DNA from: Microplitis mediator
Taxonomy: Eukaryota; Arthropoda; Insecta; Hymenoptera; Braconidae
Length of the DNA: 64,000 nt
Assembly: GCF_029852145.1 (NCBI RefSeq)
Contig: NC_079979.1
Coordinates: forward strand, 7,666,642-7,730,641
Direction: 5' to 3'
Shown: positions 1-10,863 of the stretch, one piece after another
Position numbering within the stretch: the first letter of the stretch is position 1
Layout: the number at the start of each line of letters is the position of its first letter
The notes under the pieces: model-generated
The model's database searches: none
The model's input: only the letters and a program-made list of their open reading frames with translations
What the model was told of the DNA's origin: nothing
Position numbers and translations under genes: made by a program

Positions 1-269
1 AAAGCTTATTAGACAAGCTTTCAGATACTTTTTACGAAAATTGTCTATGAGTATTAGTTTTAAAATTATATGAACTTGAATGTGGAAAAAAATTGATTTT
101 TTCAAAAAATCATGGAAATTTCAAAAAGCCATAACTTCTAAACTAATCAACCGATTTTGCCCATCTTCGAACTTAACTGTGATAATCGCCCATAGAATAA
201 GTGTGAAAAATTTCATTAAGATCTGATAAGAATTGTAGGCGTAATCGTGTCCTCAAAACTGCGTTATAT

Positions 270-283
<14 letters not shown>
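1..283. repeat. Half of a fold-back repeat (TATAACGC family), right end
   Basis: This stretch ends in gcgttatatcctata and runs into a TA tract. Read in reverse it matches the left parts of the copies at 29627-30690 and 40925-41783, including the shared blocks about 'cgaccgattgggc' and 'agatccgttaagaattg'. No coding potential is visible. The left end is cut by the window edge. Confidence 0.55.
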
Positions 284-307
<24 letters not shown>

Positions 308-313
308 CATATA
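270..313. repeat. (TA)n microsatellite
   Basis: About 35 bp of alternating TA, then CATA units. It lies where a fold-back repeat copy ends, like the other TA tracts of this window. Confidence 0.9.
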
Positions 314-615
314 TAAATTTTTTAACGGATGGTATTTTCGAACCCTACTCAACTAATTATGATAGGTTGTGACAAAATTGCTTGAAAAATCGACCATGAG
401 GACAAATACAATAGTTAGATTTTAGAAAAATCTACCTAAAAAGTAATCATTGCACAACATTAAAAATATACTTGCGATCATTTTTTCAAGTCAAACGGAT
501 AAGATTTAAAATAAAATTAAAAAGAATAGATTCAAAGTAAAAATTTAGTGGTAATTATTACCAAATATTTCAGTTTTTTCATGTTTTCAGCTAAATAGTC
601 TTCTAACAATATTTT
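314..615. repeat. Inner part of a TATAACGC-family fold-back copy, then AT-rich DNA
   Basis: The stretch 'aaaatctacctaaaaa' and the text before it also occur near 58330. After about 470 only AT-rich sequence is seen, reaching to the stop codon of the minus-strand RPA-like gene. No gene is seen here. Confidence 0.4.
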
Positions 616-1529
616 TTACTCAGTTACTTGGTCGTGCTTACGTTTAGGGGTCAAAAATCCTTTTTTCAGGTCTTCGTCAGTAGCTATTTTATCATCGATT
701 ACGGTAATATCTTTAACTAACTCGCTATTGAACTATTTAAAAAGTGACAGAATTACTTACGATTTTTGTCGTACTGGACTTTACACAAGCCTTGAACATG
801 AGATCTTTTTTGAGGTACTACATCTTTCTTAATAAATTTACTTACATTCAATTTTAATCTGTTTGTCAAATCAGTTATACCCCCTGATCCAAATTAAAAG
901 TTCTTATAATTACAGAGGATGATATCCACTGAAATGTACCCTTCGACATCTGTAAAAAAAAATTTTTTTTAAAATTAAGACACTAAAATTCATGTTTAAA
1001 ATAAAACCGATAAAATTAAGTATTAAATTAGGATTTAAACTTACAAACAGCTCCATGTACCTTATAAATATCATTCATGGTCACAACTTTAGGCGTGCAG
1101 GCTTGCTCTGTAATAAATCTCCCCACTCAACGGTAGTGTAGTCACAGATAGTTAATTCCTTTGGAATAATTGTATCAAACGGTTTTAAATACGCTTCTTT
1201 AATCGGGAGACATTCCAATCTCGATAAAGCAATAACCTATAAATAAGATTTATAAATTAAGCATTAGATGTGTTAAAAACAGAATAAATTATAAATAATT
1301 TACATTGGAATAAAAATTAAAAAATTACCATGTTGACTTGGACCTTTGACTCATACAACCGAGTCGCTGACTCCCATGCAACTACGCGAACTCGTCGCTT
1401 ATTTCCATTATTAACGACAAATTTAAAAATTTTTTTAACATTACTCGCTTTAGTACCTTCAACTTCGTCAACGTACCCTTTAAGCTCGCTAGATACAAAA
1501 ATATATTTCATTGCATTCTTTTTATTCAA
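616..1529 (-). pseudogene. Broken, spliced RPA-like OB-fold protein gene
   Basis: Four exons can be read on the minus strand: 1529-1329 (ATG, 67 codons), 1236-1045, 949-761 and 716-616 (ending TAA). The introns between them have GT..AG borders: donors GTAATT, GTAAGT and GTAAGT, and acceptors TATAG, ACAG and TTAG. The exon 1/2 junction reads ...VQVNM/VIALSRLE.... The run of basic residues plus RVRVVAWE, a Y/F-rich core and a later YVEGYISVDIIL strand resembles the single-strand-DNA-binding OB fold of replication protein A large subunits. That resemblance is a family-level judgement by eye. Two lesions are visible: a one-base frame change in exon 2 near 1100-1115, after which the other frame (EQACTPKVV...) continues sensibly, and one in-frame TAA in exon 3 near 890. 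All other exon frames stay open, so the decay is recent. RPA-like ORFs also ride on some Helitrons, but no Helitron Rep/helicase is seen nearby. Confidence 0.55.
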
Positions 1530-1792
1530 TTATTTTATTGTAACTTATGTTTGGTTATTTTATTATTAGTATAATTTAATTATATTATTTACATTTTTAA
1601 TTATTTAATTTTGTTTAATTGGTTATTTTATTTATATTTATAGTTACTTATAGTCATGTTTAGTCATATTTATAGTCATTTTATTATTATTATTATTTAT
1701 ATATATATATATAATTTTTTTTCTTTTTCTTAGAAATTCAAATTAAAAAAAAATTTGTTATTTATTTTATAATTACTTGTTTATCCTTTTTT
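1530..1792. other. AT-rich non-coding DNA
   Basis: Long runs of TTTATT and a short (TA)n tract near 1697-1711. It would contain the promoter of the minus-strand RPA-like gene, but no distinct promoter motif stands out. Confidence 0.5.
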
Positions 1793-1951
1793 TAACTTCC
1801 CGCTAAGAAAATCGACGATTTTCGAAAAATTGGGAAGTTATTGTTTTCACCCCGATTTGCGAAAATCGAAATTTCATCAGATGGCGACGTTTTGAGGTCC
1901 TAGGAAGCTATTCTGACTATTTTCAGAATGATGTTCGAGTGTCTGTATGTA

Positions 1952-2008
<57 letters not shown>

Positions 2009-2480
2009 ATGAGTGTGACCGGCTTATAACTTTTTAACTAACGAACTGATTTGGATGGTTAAGGCGGCAATCGAAAGAGCTTATTGGCCATCAACTTTTC
2101 TGAAATTTTCAGATCATTTGATCAAGTAGATTCGAAAATATTGGTGAATTACGGAAAAAAATTTTGTTTTTTTTTTAGTTTTTTATTGATTTCTCAAAAA
2201 CGACTTAAATGATCGACTTCAAAATCTAATCAGCTTTAGAACTCAATAAAACGCGTCGATTGCCGCCTCAACCATCAAAATCGGTTCATTTTTTCGTGAG
2301 ATATCGCGGAGAAAGAAATGCTAAAACGGTTTTTTTCGAAAAGAATGGGATACAATAGTATTTTCGAGCTCAAAGAGCTCGAAAATGTACTCACAAGAAT
2401 GTTTTCGAACTCAAGGAGCTCGAAAACAACGGGAAGTTTTCGGGCTGGCCCGCAGGTTCAACCGATAGACAGATTTTTTA
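1793..2480 (+). repeat. Dispersed repeat family A, copy 1, with (GT)n core
   Basis: It starts with aacttcccgctaagaaaatc and ends ...accgatagacagatttttt. The same ends occur reversed at 22202-23252 and 62335-63005, and the 3' end alone at 9361-9437. Near the right end gcgggaagtt-type sequence mirrors the left end, giving subterminal inverted repeats. A (GT)n tract lies at about 1955-2004. No ORF is present. The family type is not recognised. Confidence 0.6.
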
Positions 2481-2490
2481 TTTAGTAGTT

Positions 2491-3270
2491 TGAGACAATG
2501 TGAATTGTCTTCGTCGTTCCCAGCCTCGCGGTTTCCGTTTTCTTGTCTCGTTACCGCCTAAAACTATAACGTCATAGTGTCATGGTCACATGACTAATTT
2601 CTTTTGTCGACGCATGACCGTAGGGTAAGTGGGGATAGGCGGAGTTCATGGCCTAGGACCCTGCGGCATCGATGAGCACTTCGATTTTGGATCCTTAAGC
2701 GCGCACGTGCTAAAGCAATTCTTAATTATTTTGTCGTATCTTGTCAAATTAAAAAATAAGCGATTTACTTGCTACCTTAACTATTATATTAAAGTAATTT
2801 TAGACTAATTATATAAGAATTTACAATTAAAAAGTGTATAAAATACAGTGTAAGAAAATTTGTGCCCACGTGCCCACTCAACGTAGCTGGGGTCGTTGCC
2901 GCCAAAGAGCAGCCGAGGCACTTTTGTTATAAAATAATACTGCGCAATATTGTAAGTAATCTATATTGTTATATCTGGCAATAAATCTGTCATCCCTTAC
3001 TTTAATTTGTGCCTGTATTCTGCTTTATTATTTGATTTCCTACTTTTAAGTTAATTTTTCGCATAAACTAAGTATAATAGCCGTAAGGGAATTTAGTAGG
3101 AGTTTCATCCATTGTCGTCTGAACGAGTGCGGGTTTTTCTCTTGCGGGAACCCATTTGTGTTGTCCAAGTAAATTATAAATATTGTAGAGGCCAGCCTAA
3201 GCCAGGGTTCAACCCGCGAATACTGGTGGCTGCTGGTGAAGATCGCGAACCTAAAAAGCGATTCGTCTCA
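2491..3270. mobile_element. Solo LTR, 780 bp, 4-bp TSD agtt
   Basis: The unit begins TGAGACAATG and ends ATTCGTCTCA, so the ends are TG..CA within 6-bp inverted repeats TGAGAC/GTCTCA. It is flanked by agtt at 2487-2490 and 3271-3274. Inside are a TATA-like tgtataaaata near 2836 and an AATAAA poly(A) signal near 2981. No second copy or internal region adjoins, so it is read as a solo LTR of a Ty3/gypsy-type element (inferred from the 4-bp TSD). The 82-aa reading frame starting at 3112 has no recognisable domain and is taken as chance. Confidence 0.75.
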
Positions 3271-3274
3271 AGTT

Positions 3275-3696
3275 TTATATATTTATTTAATTATTATTTA
3301 TTTAATTTTTTTTTGATTATTTCATTTATATTATTGCTTATTTTATTTATTCTTATTTAATGAATTTATAATGATTAAAAGTATTATTTACCATAGCGTG
3401 TCTCCATCCGTATATGCGTCAATTTCCTCATTGCATGTATAATCAGTAGCCATTGTTTTAATTTTTTAATTTTTTTAAATTATTAAAATTTAAAAAATAA
3501 AAATTTATAATTAATAACAAACTTGAGGGGATTTATCAAACTAAGTTATGTGCTTATCAGGAAATAAAACAAATTAATAAAATTGTTGTTATTGCGTCTC
3601 AATATTATAATTATTATCATAGACGCTACGCTATACAATTAACCATCAGATGTTTTCTCCACGACCGCTGAGACACGAAAGAGGATCTGAGTTTGC
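3275..3696. other. AT-rich flanking DNA, no gene seen
   Basis: Mostly TTTATTTA and poly-A/T sequence. No ORF, RNA or repeat termini were recognised. Confidence 0.5.
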
Positions 3697-3700
3697 ACGC

Positions 3701-5114
3701 TGTAACGTAATATTTCTTAAGACTCAATTAAACCCAATAATTACTCCAAATTCTTACTCAATAAATTTACCCAATAACTCAAAACTCAAATAATTCAAAA
3801 TCGGGCTACGTTACACTTCGCCCACCAATCAACCCTCTCATCTCCTCCAGATCCTGACGAGCACCAGCCGACTTTTATTTCCCCGGTATCGGCAACCGGA
3901 CTAAACGTACACATAAATTAAAACCTATAAACTATACCCTTTGGAGATGAGAGACATGACCGGTGGTAGCAGCATGTCCTGGTGCGCTCAGTATGATAGA
4001 TTGTGGAGCGAGGGTCGCGGTTCTTTTCATGCGAAAGAAGTCGATTAATTAACCAATAGAAAAGACGTAAAGTAACAAAACAAAACTAAATAAAATACAA
4101 TAAAGATGACGCGAGAGCAACGCAGAGGGCCCAAAAGACTCGCGGTCCAATTCTCTCGGTCCATCACGCAAATAAATACCTGGGCAAGACATCGGGAACC
4201 TCTCGACGACGATGAATCACAAACTTAATACACTACGAAAAAAAAGATAAACTAAAATAAAATATAAATAAATAATGCGGTAATTTGCGACAACTATCAC
4301 GACAAACGGCTCCAAGAGCACCATACTCAGAGCTACAGGCTCCAAAACGACGAAAGGTCTAGGTCTAGCGGTTGCGGTCGAGGTCCACCATGGTGACTCT
4401 CCAACTCACCACCGCTTACTCTTAAACTCCAAACTCGACTACTGGGTCGACTCGTACACGAGCGACGCCAGGTCTCAACTTATCTCCTCAACGGTAGTCA
4501 CACAACTGTTACACGATAATCTCCCACTCTAACTCGCTTACTCTACTCCATCTCTTTCAATCCTACATTTTCGCTTCTCCATCCATTCTTACCTTCACAA
4601 ACATACAAGCCGTGGACTCACGGGCCTTCCCGTGATGTCACTCCCCGTGATATCCGAAGTTAGCGAATTGTTGGCTTCCTCGAGCATCGCAAACGAGGCC
4701 TGCCATCCCCCTAATAACCGTACACGTACCCCAGCTAACTTCGGATACCACCACGAAGGGGCGACGACATCACAGTCGCACCTCCGTGATCACTACGTCA
4801 ACCCCGAGGGCTAAGTCTGGGCCTAGTCGTCATCACTGGTCGGGAGGCACGTTATATTGGCCACTATCCGCGACACAGCTAGACCTCCCCCGTTAAATCC
4901 ACGCTCCATCACACAGACACTCCAGAAACATACCCCATATCATACACGTACTCTATCACACACTTAACTGATCATACACATTTATACTCCATATCCTCAA
5001 CTCATTCTCTACTACACTCAACTCAATACACATACTCACGTTATCTCTCTCTAGCACACAGACTCCCACTTACTCCAACCTCAAACCTCATCTCCTCGGC
5101 AATGTAACGTCACA
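3701..5114. mobile_element. Solo LTR, 1414 bp, 4-bp TSD acgc
   Basis: It begins TGTAACGTAATATT and ends ATGTAACGTCACA. The flanks are acgc at 3697-3700 and again at 5115-5118, a perfect 4-bp duplication. A second, internally shorter copy lies at 55478-56387 with the same ends. It shares the block atgtcctggtgcgctcag with other LTRs of the window, so these LTRs form a related group. The 60-aa frame at 4632-4814 is retained only partly in the second copy and is not judged a gene. Confidence 0.8.
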
Positions 5115-5384
5115 ACGCATAGTCTACATTAGCAAACCAGACATACGAAAATAGTTTTTTCATTTTGCTGCCATCTGTTTTTACTAATGATGATTAATAA
5201 ATATGAAAATATCATCTACGACATAGTCATATAACTAAACACCAATCAGATAGTAAAATTTTGAATTCTCAATAAAAACTACCACTAAGGAATGAGCTTC
5301 CATTTTCTCGATATATTTCGACTTATAACTAACTTCGAACTTATCATCTAAATTTTATTAGGGGATTTAAAAACGATTTCAATC

Positions 5385-5802
5385 GTCGGCACATCTTGAA
5401 ACTGGCGCAGGTTTTTGCAGAATTATTTGGTTTTTTTTTGAGTAAAAAAGAAAAAAAATTAAAGGGGTCGGACTTCGCGAAAATGCCGGTTATTTAGAAA
5501 AAACCCAAATATTCGATAGATCCGGACTTCTGAAATTTGATTCGTATTTTTTTTAACTACATTAAAAAACAAAAATTTTCAATTTGATGTGGCCCCAATC
5601 GGTCAATTTTTGAAAAAGTTCTAGCGATTTAAAAAAAGAAGAGCGGGTTTTTTCAAAAAATCGTAACATTCCTTGGGTTGGGTAAAAAAATCTGAAATAA
5701 TTCCTAAAAATGTATTTTAGGGGGTAGAAAAAGATAGAAAACTTAAAGCGAAATTGAAGGGGATCGGGTAAAAAATTTGTCGATTTGACATGGAATGACC
5801 CA
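5385..5802. repeat. MITE-like repeat ending ATGGAATGACCCA
   Basis: The right end gacatggaatgaccca followed by TATA recurs at 7701-7710, and with small changes at 59571-59582. Each copy abuts a TA-rich stretch, which fits a TA target. The left border is not defined. There is no coding capacity. Confidence 0.5.
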
Positions 5803-6300
5803 TATATTATTATTTATAAAATAAAATACACTGACACAAGTCGAAGTATACCCACAGAGAGCGGTTTTTTTTTTCAACGCTTTGCAATTAGGTCGTATTG
5901 TACTAATGGACCACGCGTATTATCGATTTCTTTTCCTTTAAATTTTATCATTTTTACTTAACGTACTTTTAAAATTTATGTATCCGTTCCCATTTAAAAA
6001 TCTACGCATAGGAGCAATAATTTTTTCTTAGATTTTTCGTTTTAAGCCATAGACCACCCAATTTATGTGCACCTGGGTGTGATTCTTGGAAATTAGAGGA
6101 AGCTAATGGAAACCACCAAATTTATGGCTTCCTGCACGAGGACTGTTCGGCGACAAAGTAGCGCCAGGTCATCGGCCAACTTAAAAGTCAAAATCTATTT
6201 TCCAGGGATCACACGTGAGCATGGGCCTAGAACTTTTAAGTGGGTCCGTGTATTTTCGTATAGGAAACAAGTTACCACCACTTTCCATAGGTGAAGACCA
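5803..6300. other. No gene seen; possible LTR upstream part
   Basis: AT-rich DNA, then a more mixed stretch from about 6040. The part just before 6301 may be the U3 of the LTR-like block that follows. A start at tgtgattc (6078) is possible, but no TSD supports it. Confidence 0.3.
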
Positions 6301-7579
6301 TATAAAAAGACCATGGACTTTAGCTCATCAGTTCTTTTGGAAATCAACCTCTGAACCATACTGAACTCTGGACACTTGACGGTGTTCGTGGCTAGAGGAA
6401 TGATATCCCGATTGAGCATACGGTCACGTGAGCCCAGATCATTGGTTCAATCCTTGATCGTCGTAAGCACTCGTATAATCGGCATATTATTTTCTACTAG
6501 CTTCAGAAGCATAATTAACGCGATATTAGTGTATAGCATCCGATCACGTGAGCCCAGATCGTACGATTAGTCCTTGATCGTTGTAAGTCGTGAACTAATA
6601 TCAACCGTTTAGCACCGGTACAGCATTGATTATCTTCATCTTATTTTCATCCATTTAATTTCATTTTTATTTTAATATTGAATGGTACCACGAAAAACGT
6701 GAAGAATCAAAGAATATTTTACCGCGAGAAAAACGGAGATTTTAAAGAATTATTTTACCGCAAAAATACGCGAAGATTTTAAAAGAAATTAACATTTTAT
6801 TCTATCGCGAAAAACGCGAAGACTTTCAATCAATTTACACTTCATATACGAAGATTTTGAAACGCATAAATAATTACAACAAATAAACTAAATAAATCGA
6901 TAAATTAGAATCACATTGATTAGCCGCGAGAACGCGTAGTGTCAAAGTGTCCTGTGTTACTGCTGAAAGACATGACACCTCACCTAAACCTGTTTAGGGA
7001 AAGTTTTTAACCATTGTAACCATTGTTTGGTATTTTTATTATTTCATATATGTAAAACTGACTGTAAACCACATGCGTGAACATTTCATCTTACATTGAT
7101 TACTATTTGCAACCCTCTTGTATTTTGGATATATTCGATCATAAATAAATAATTACTCGTGAGCATAAACGTTTGAGAAACATTATTTTGAGACAATTTT
7201 ACTTTAGCAGTAAGATAATAGCTTCACGAGGCTTTTCGGCAGCCCACCTTCCTTTATCCCTTATTTTCTACCTGTTTAGCTGCTCAGACGGATAGTTAGC
7301 AGTAGGGGGTACACAATCTTACGTTTACCGCTCGACGATTGATTGTGAAATTTAAATAATTCACATTGAAAGGTTGGAAATCGTTTTGAGTTTCATCAAC
7401 ATTGTCTTCAACAATATTGTGTAGGCGCGGGTTGAATATAAAGTAGAATAAATCGAGCATTTGGTCACGTGAGCCCAAGTCATAGGATCCTTTGGTCCTT
7501 GACCATTGTAAGTACCCTTTTATTTCATACCTTTATACGAAATTCGTACCTACGCCCATCACGATCTCCAATCGTGACA
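6301..7579 (+). mobile_element. LTR-like block with promoter and repeated CACGTGA motif
   Basis: A TATA box (tataaaaaga at 6301) is followed 27 bp later by an initiator-like atcagtt, the usual spacing of an arthropod LTR promoter. The block ends ccaatcgtgaca at 7579, immediately before a MITE fragment. A roughly 55-bp motif with ggtcacgtgagcccagatc and ccttgatcgttgtaag occurs three times (about 6413, 6535 and 7455). AT-rich repeats with acgcgaagatttta units lie at 6690-6830, and aataaa occurs near 7145. The block at 32940-34471 shows the same plan. The left border and TSD are not established. Confidence 0.35.
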
Positions 7580-7582
7580 CAT

Positions 7583-7712
7583 TGGGTTGGGTAAAAAAAT
7601 CTGACATAATTCCTAAAAATCTATTTTAGGGGGTAGAAAAAGATAGAAAACTTTGAGCAAATCAAAGGGGGTCGGGTAAAAAATTTGTCGATTTGACATG
7701 GAATGACCCATA
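7583..7712. repeat. Right-end fragment of the ATGGAATGACCCA MITE
   Basis: It matches the last 130 bases of the copy at 5385-5802 with few changes, including gggttgggtaaaaaaatctg and the final gaatgaccca. Only the right end is present. Confidence 0.6.
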
Positions 7713-8189
7713 TATAATTAAAAGTAATTATATATATAATTAAAAATAGAGACGTGCAATAATAATATATATACTTAAAAACAATAATATACATAATTAA
7801 AAATGAGTGACACTTTTGTTATAAATAAACTCAATGATTTTAATGCAATTTTTAAAATCATTGCTTATTGAGTATTTGTTATTTATTGGAATTATAACTT
7901 TTAAAACAATGCTTTTCATATTTTCTATTAATAAAAATCAATACGTAATTATTCTAAGTTTATGCTTATACGAGAATTCATAGATTATAAATATATTTTT
8001 AAAATTATCCTCATCAGCTATTGATAAAAAGTAGGCTTTTAAAATTTGAGTCCTTATTATTTTAAGTTATTCATTAATAAATTCATTTTTATACCATTTC
8101 AATTTGATAAACTGTAAGTCCGAAGAATGTAAGATAAATTTTTATATTTTTTTCAATATCATAAAAACTAATGATCTTTAACTACCCTA
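7713..8189. other. AT-rich DNA, no gene seen
   Basis: Runs of TA and AAT. Short ORFs only. No repeat termini recognised. Confidence 0.5.
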
Positions 8190-8950
8190 ATAGGAAGAAA
8201 CAATAAGCCCAAGCTTGGCTGAGGCTTGGTGCAAGACTTTTTAACTCTGGGGAAAGTTTGAAATCCAAGCTTGGCCCAAGTCTGTCTAAGCATCGAAATG
8301 ATAACATCCAGCCAAGCTTGAGTGACAGTGTTGTGCCAAAACTGCATCTTAGTATTGGCCCAATTACTAATGGCAGTATTGTGCAAAGATTGCATCTCAG
8401 TATTGGCCCAATATCGAGAGCCAGTATTGTGACAAGACTGTTGCGAAATAAACACCTATGCTTATTAAAAATAAATTTAAAAACAAAAATATTAGTAGAC
8501 ATGTGCGTGATGGTAACATATGGAAATAAGTTTGTACACAGAAAAATCAGGTGGATCGATGAAACTAATTTTTTTTTGCATTTGCTGGGTCTCGAACCTG
8601 GTCCTTCATGGCTGCTAGGCAAGCGTCTTATCCACTAGGCTGTTACGCTATTCACAGAAGCCATGGGTTTTTAGGTACCATTTGTTATTTAGACTGGTAA
8701 ACCAAGGCTTGTCACTTGAATAATGGCTAAACCTTGTCCCAAGACTGGCAAACCAAGGCTTGTCACTTGAGTATTGGTTGAATCTTGGCCCAAGACTGGC
8801 AAACCAAAGCTTGTCACTTGAGCATTGGCTGAACCTTCTCCCAAGACTGGCAAACCAAGACTCGTCACTTGAACGTTGGTCGGATCTCGGACCAAACTTG
8901 GGAGGCCAAGCCTCATTAGCCCAGTATCGTGCCAAGACTGGCCTCGTTGT
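8190..8950. repeat. 51-bp minisatellite and degenerate relatives
   Basis: Four units start with agactggYaaacca at 8691, 8742, 8793 and 8844, exactly 51 bp apart, followed by decayed units to about 8950. Related text (agtattggcccaa, ccaagcttggc) fills 8190-8437. Because 51 is a multiple of three, several frames stay open on both strands. The proteins they predict (repeats of SSDKPWFASLG) are by-products of the repeat, not genes. A tRNA-derived SINE head interrupts the array. Confidence 0.8.
8570..8650 (-). mobile_element. tRNA-derived SINE head
   Basis: On the minus strand an A-box-like tagtggataaga is followed by a perfect B-box core, ggttcgagacc (plus 8588-8598), and then an A-run (plus 8570-8578). 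That is the layout of a tRNA-derived SINE head. No full cloverleaf with a clean anticodon loop forms, so a functional tRNA is unlikely. It lies inside the minisatellite. Confidence 0.5.
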
Positions 8951-9360
8951 CAATTTTTTTTTTTTTTCTACAAGGGTAACAGATATTTAATTAATACATT
9001 AGGAATAAAATATATTCAACCATGTTATGGAGTAAAAAGAACCACACCGGTTATTTAATGCAAGTTCTTATTACTACTTACTGTAGTAAATGGTACTACA
9101 AGTTGTGTACCACAGTATACTAGTTACTGTTACTAAATTTGTAGTTATCCTATATATTACTAGTCCGTGTAGTAGATGGAACTCCATTTGTAGTAAATTT
9201 AACTACACATTTTTTTACGTGTACTATAGTTTGATAATAAAATAAAATTAAGTATAATAAAAAGAAAAAAATACAAAGTTCAGCATCTGAGCTGGACGTA
9301 ACATATAAAATTCTCTGCGTGTATCATGTTTTGATGAATCCAATATGTTCAAAATTTATT
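8951..9360. other. No gene seen; imperfect TACTAC-rich inverted repeats
   Basis: At 9070-9240 the words tgtagtaaat, ctacaagttg and gtagtaaattt recur in both orientations, giving weak fold-back potential. Otherwise AT-rich. Confidence 0.4.
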
Positions 9361-9437
9361 AAAGTTTTTCGAACTCGGAAACAGCGGGAAGTTTTGGGGC
9401 TAGTCCGCAAAGTCAACCGATTTCCAGATTTTTTAAG
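9361..9437 (+). repeat. 3' end fragment of repeat family A
   Basis: gcgggaagttttggggctag followed by agtcaaccga and agatttttt match the last 75 bases of the copy at 1793-2480. Only this end is present. Confidence 0.55.
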
Positions 9438-10273
9438 TTTCCACCCAGATAATTAAAAATTTCCAGAAAATGAGAAATTATTACCTAAGATTCACACTAC
9501 TCAGCGTTACATCTACACAATACCAGTTTCAAAAACTGTTTTTCACCCTATCCATAAGAATGTTGACAGTTTAATAAGGAATAAGGACAAAAAAAGTACT
9601 TAAATGACTTCACACGACAGGAAGTAAATAAATATTGAACTACGAATAATCACTGAATGAATCGTCTGTAGGACTTGTCAATCAAGACAACTTTTTTGAG
9701 ACTGTTACGTTCTGGCTCTAATTAAATTTAAATAAAAATTTTGGAAAATTTTTTTTTGAAGTCTCGAATTATTTATTCGCCACGGTGGGCGAATAAACGG
9801 TTCGACACTTCTTAGAATTACAAATAAATAATAAATTAATAAATCGTTACTTTGTTGGCGATATTATTTTATTCATCACCAACAATGTAACGGAAATCTC
9901 TTGCGATAAGAGAGTCGCCGTGGCTCGCGGATAGTCTAAACAGATGACGATGCATGAGACCCGGGCCACGACGATTCTCTCATAGGAAACCTGAGATGCA
10001 ACGTTAACACTTTGATGAATGTATTGAGTCGAAGAGCAGCTGGATCAGGCAGTTGATCGCGAGATCTCAAAGAGCACGAAACTCTGTACAATTAACTGAC
10101 TGATTCACCTGTCTCCATCGGTTTTAAGGAATAAAACCTAAATTTAAACCTTTACATAAATCTTTTATCTAAGAACCTTAAAGGGGCGAGCGCTTACTAG
10201 CTGTTCCACCCTTCCTTGCTCAGAGCGCTAAACAGCAGTTCGGGCTCCTTCATTACCTATCATAAATACCTTT

Positions 10274-10846
10274 ATGCCTCGAGGCCGACGAAGCAGGAGA
10301 TCAGGACGTGCCGTACAGCTCGGTCGCGTACTTCAAGTCGTTATCGCGGACCTTACACAAGGTCGACCGAGAATAAGATCTGAAGAAGTCCTTATTGAGC
10401 CGGTAACGTTAGTAATACCGCGAGTGGTTGCCAACGATTCGGTTGAGCCTCTGAGCTCGTGTGTTGTTGAGCCTCTGAGCTCATGTGTTGTCGAGCCGTC
10501 GAGCTCATGTGTTGAATCATCAGGTTCTGGTGATCTGATCAACCAGTTACAATCACTTGTCCTCGCGGAGGAGTTGAATCCCCAGAGCTCAGTCCGTTCA
10601 ACCTCAGACGAGCCACCAAAGGAAAACCCGGCCTTCTGGACCAGCATCAGCGACAATTGGCAGCTGATTCCAGTGGACGTTCCATCTGTCCATCCACCCA
10701 GCGGAAGCATCCCATTCCACGACCCTCGTTACGGGTATTATTCAGAGGCCTATTTCAAGGCCACCGGCAGGGACGAGTACGCACCAGCGGAAGAGAAGAA
10801 ACTACGAAAGAAAGGGATTATTTGGGCCGACTTATGGGGCCCATAA
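10274..10846 (+). CDS. ORF inside the 5' LTR, 190 aa, function unknown
   Basis: The ORF runs ATG to TAA. The N-terminus is strongly basic (PRGRRSRRSGR). The middle has three copies of a seven-residue unit (VEPLSSC, VEPLSSC, VEPSSSC) made by a 21-bp tandem repeat. The C-terminal part is mixed, with aromatic residues (PFHDPRYGYYSEAYF) and a lysine cluster. No signal peptide, membrane segment or known domain is recognised. An intact copy sits in the other LTR, but since the LTRs are identical this does not test for selection. Its GC content is higher than its surroundings, as expected of coding sequence. The LTR ORF of mouse mammary tumour virus is a precedent for protein coding in an LTR, without homology. 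It could instead be a fortuitous frame. Confidence 0.45.
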   Translation: MPRGRRSRRSGRAVQLGRVLQVVIADLTQGRPRIRSEEVLIEPVTLVIPRVVANDSVEPLSSCVVEPLSSCVVEPSSSCVESSGSGDLINQLQSLVLAEELNPQSSVRSTSDEPPKENPAFWTSISDNWQLIPVDVPSVHPPSGSIPFHDPRYGYYSEAYFKATGRDEYAPAEEKKLRKKGIIWADLWGP

Positions 10847-10857
10847 TCTCCACCATG

Positions 10858-10863
10858 GTAAGT
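10858..10863 (+). promoter_or_regulatory. Splice-donor-like site GTAAGT after an ATG
   Basis: The context is caccATGGTAAGTcg, a full consensus donor directly after an ATG and 12 bp past the stop of the LTR ORF. If transcription starts upstream, a spliced RNA could carry this AUG to a downstream exon, for example the second ORF. The copy in the 3' LTR is at 17126. Confidence 0.4.

Noticed and set aside
1330..1569. 79-aa plus-strand ORF
   Set aside because: Shadow of exon 1 of the minus-strand RPA-like gene.
8182..8990. Overlapping 76-146-aa ORFs on both strands with repeated SSDKPWFASLG-type units
   Set aside because: They follow directly from the 51-bp minisatellite, whose unit is a multiple of three; no start context or domain supports a gene.
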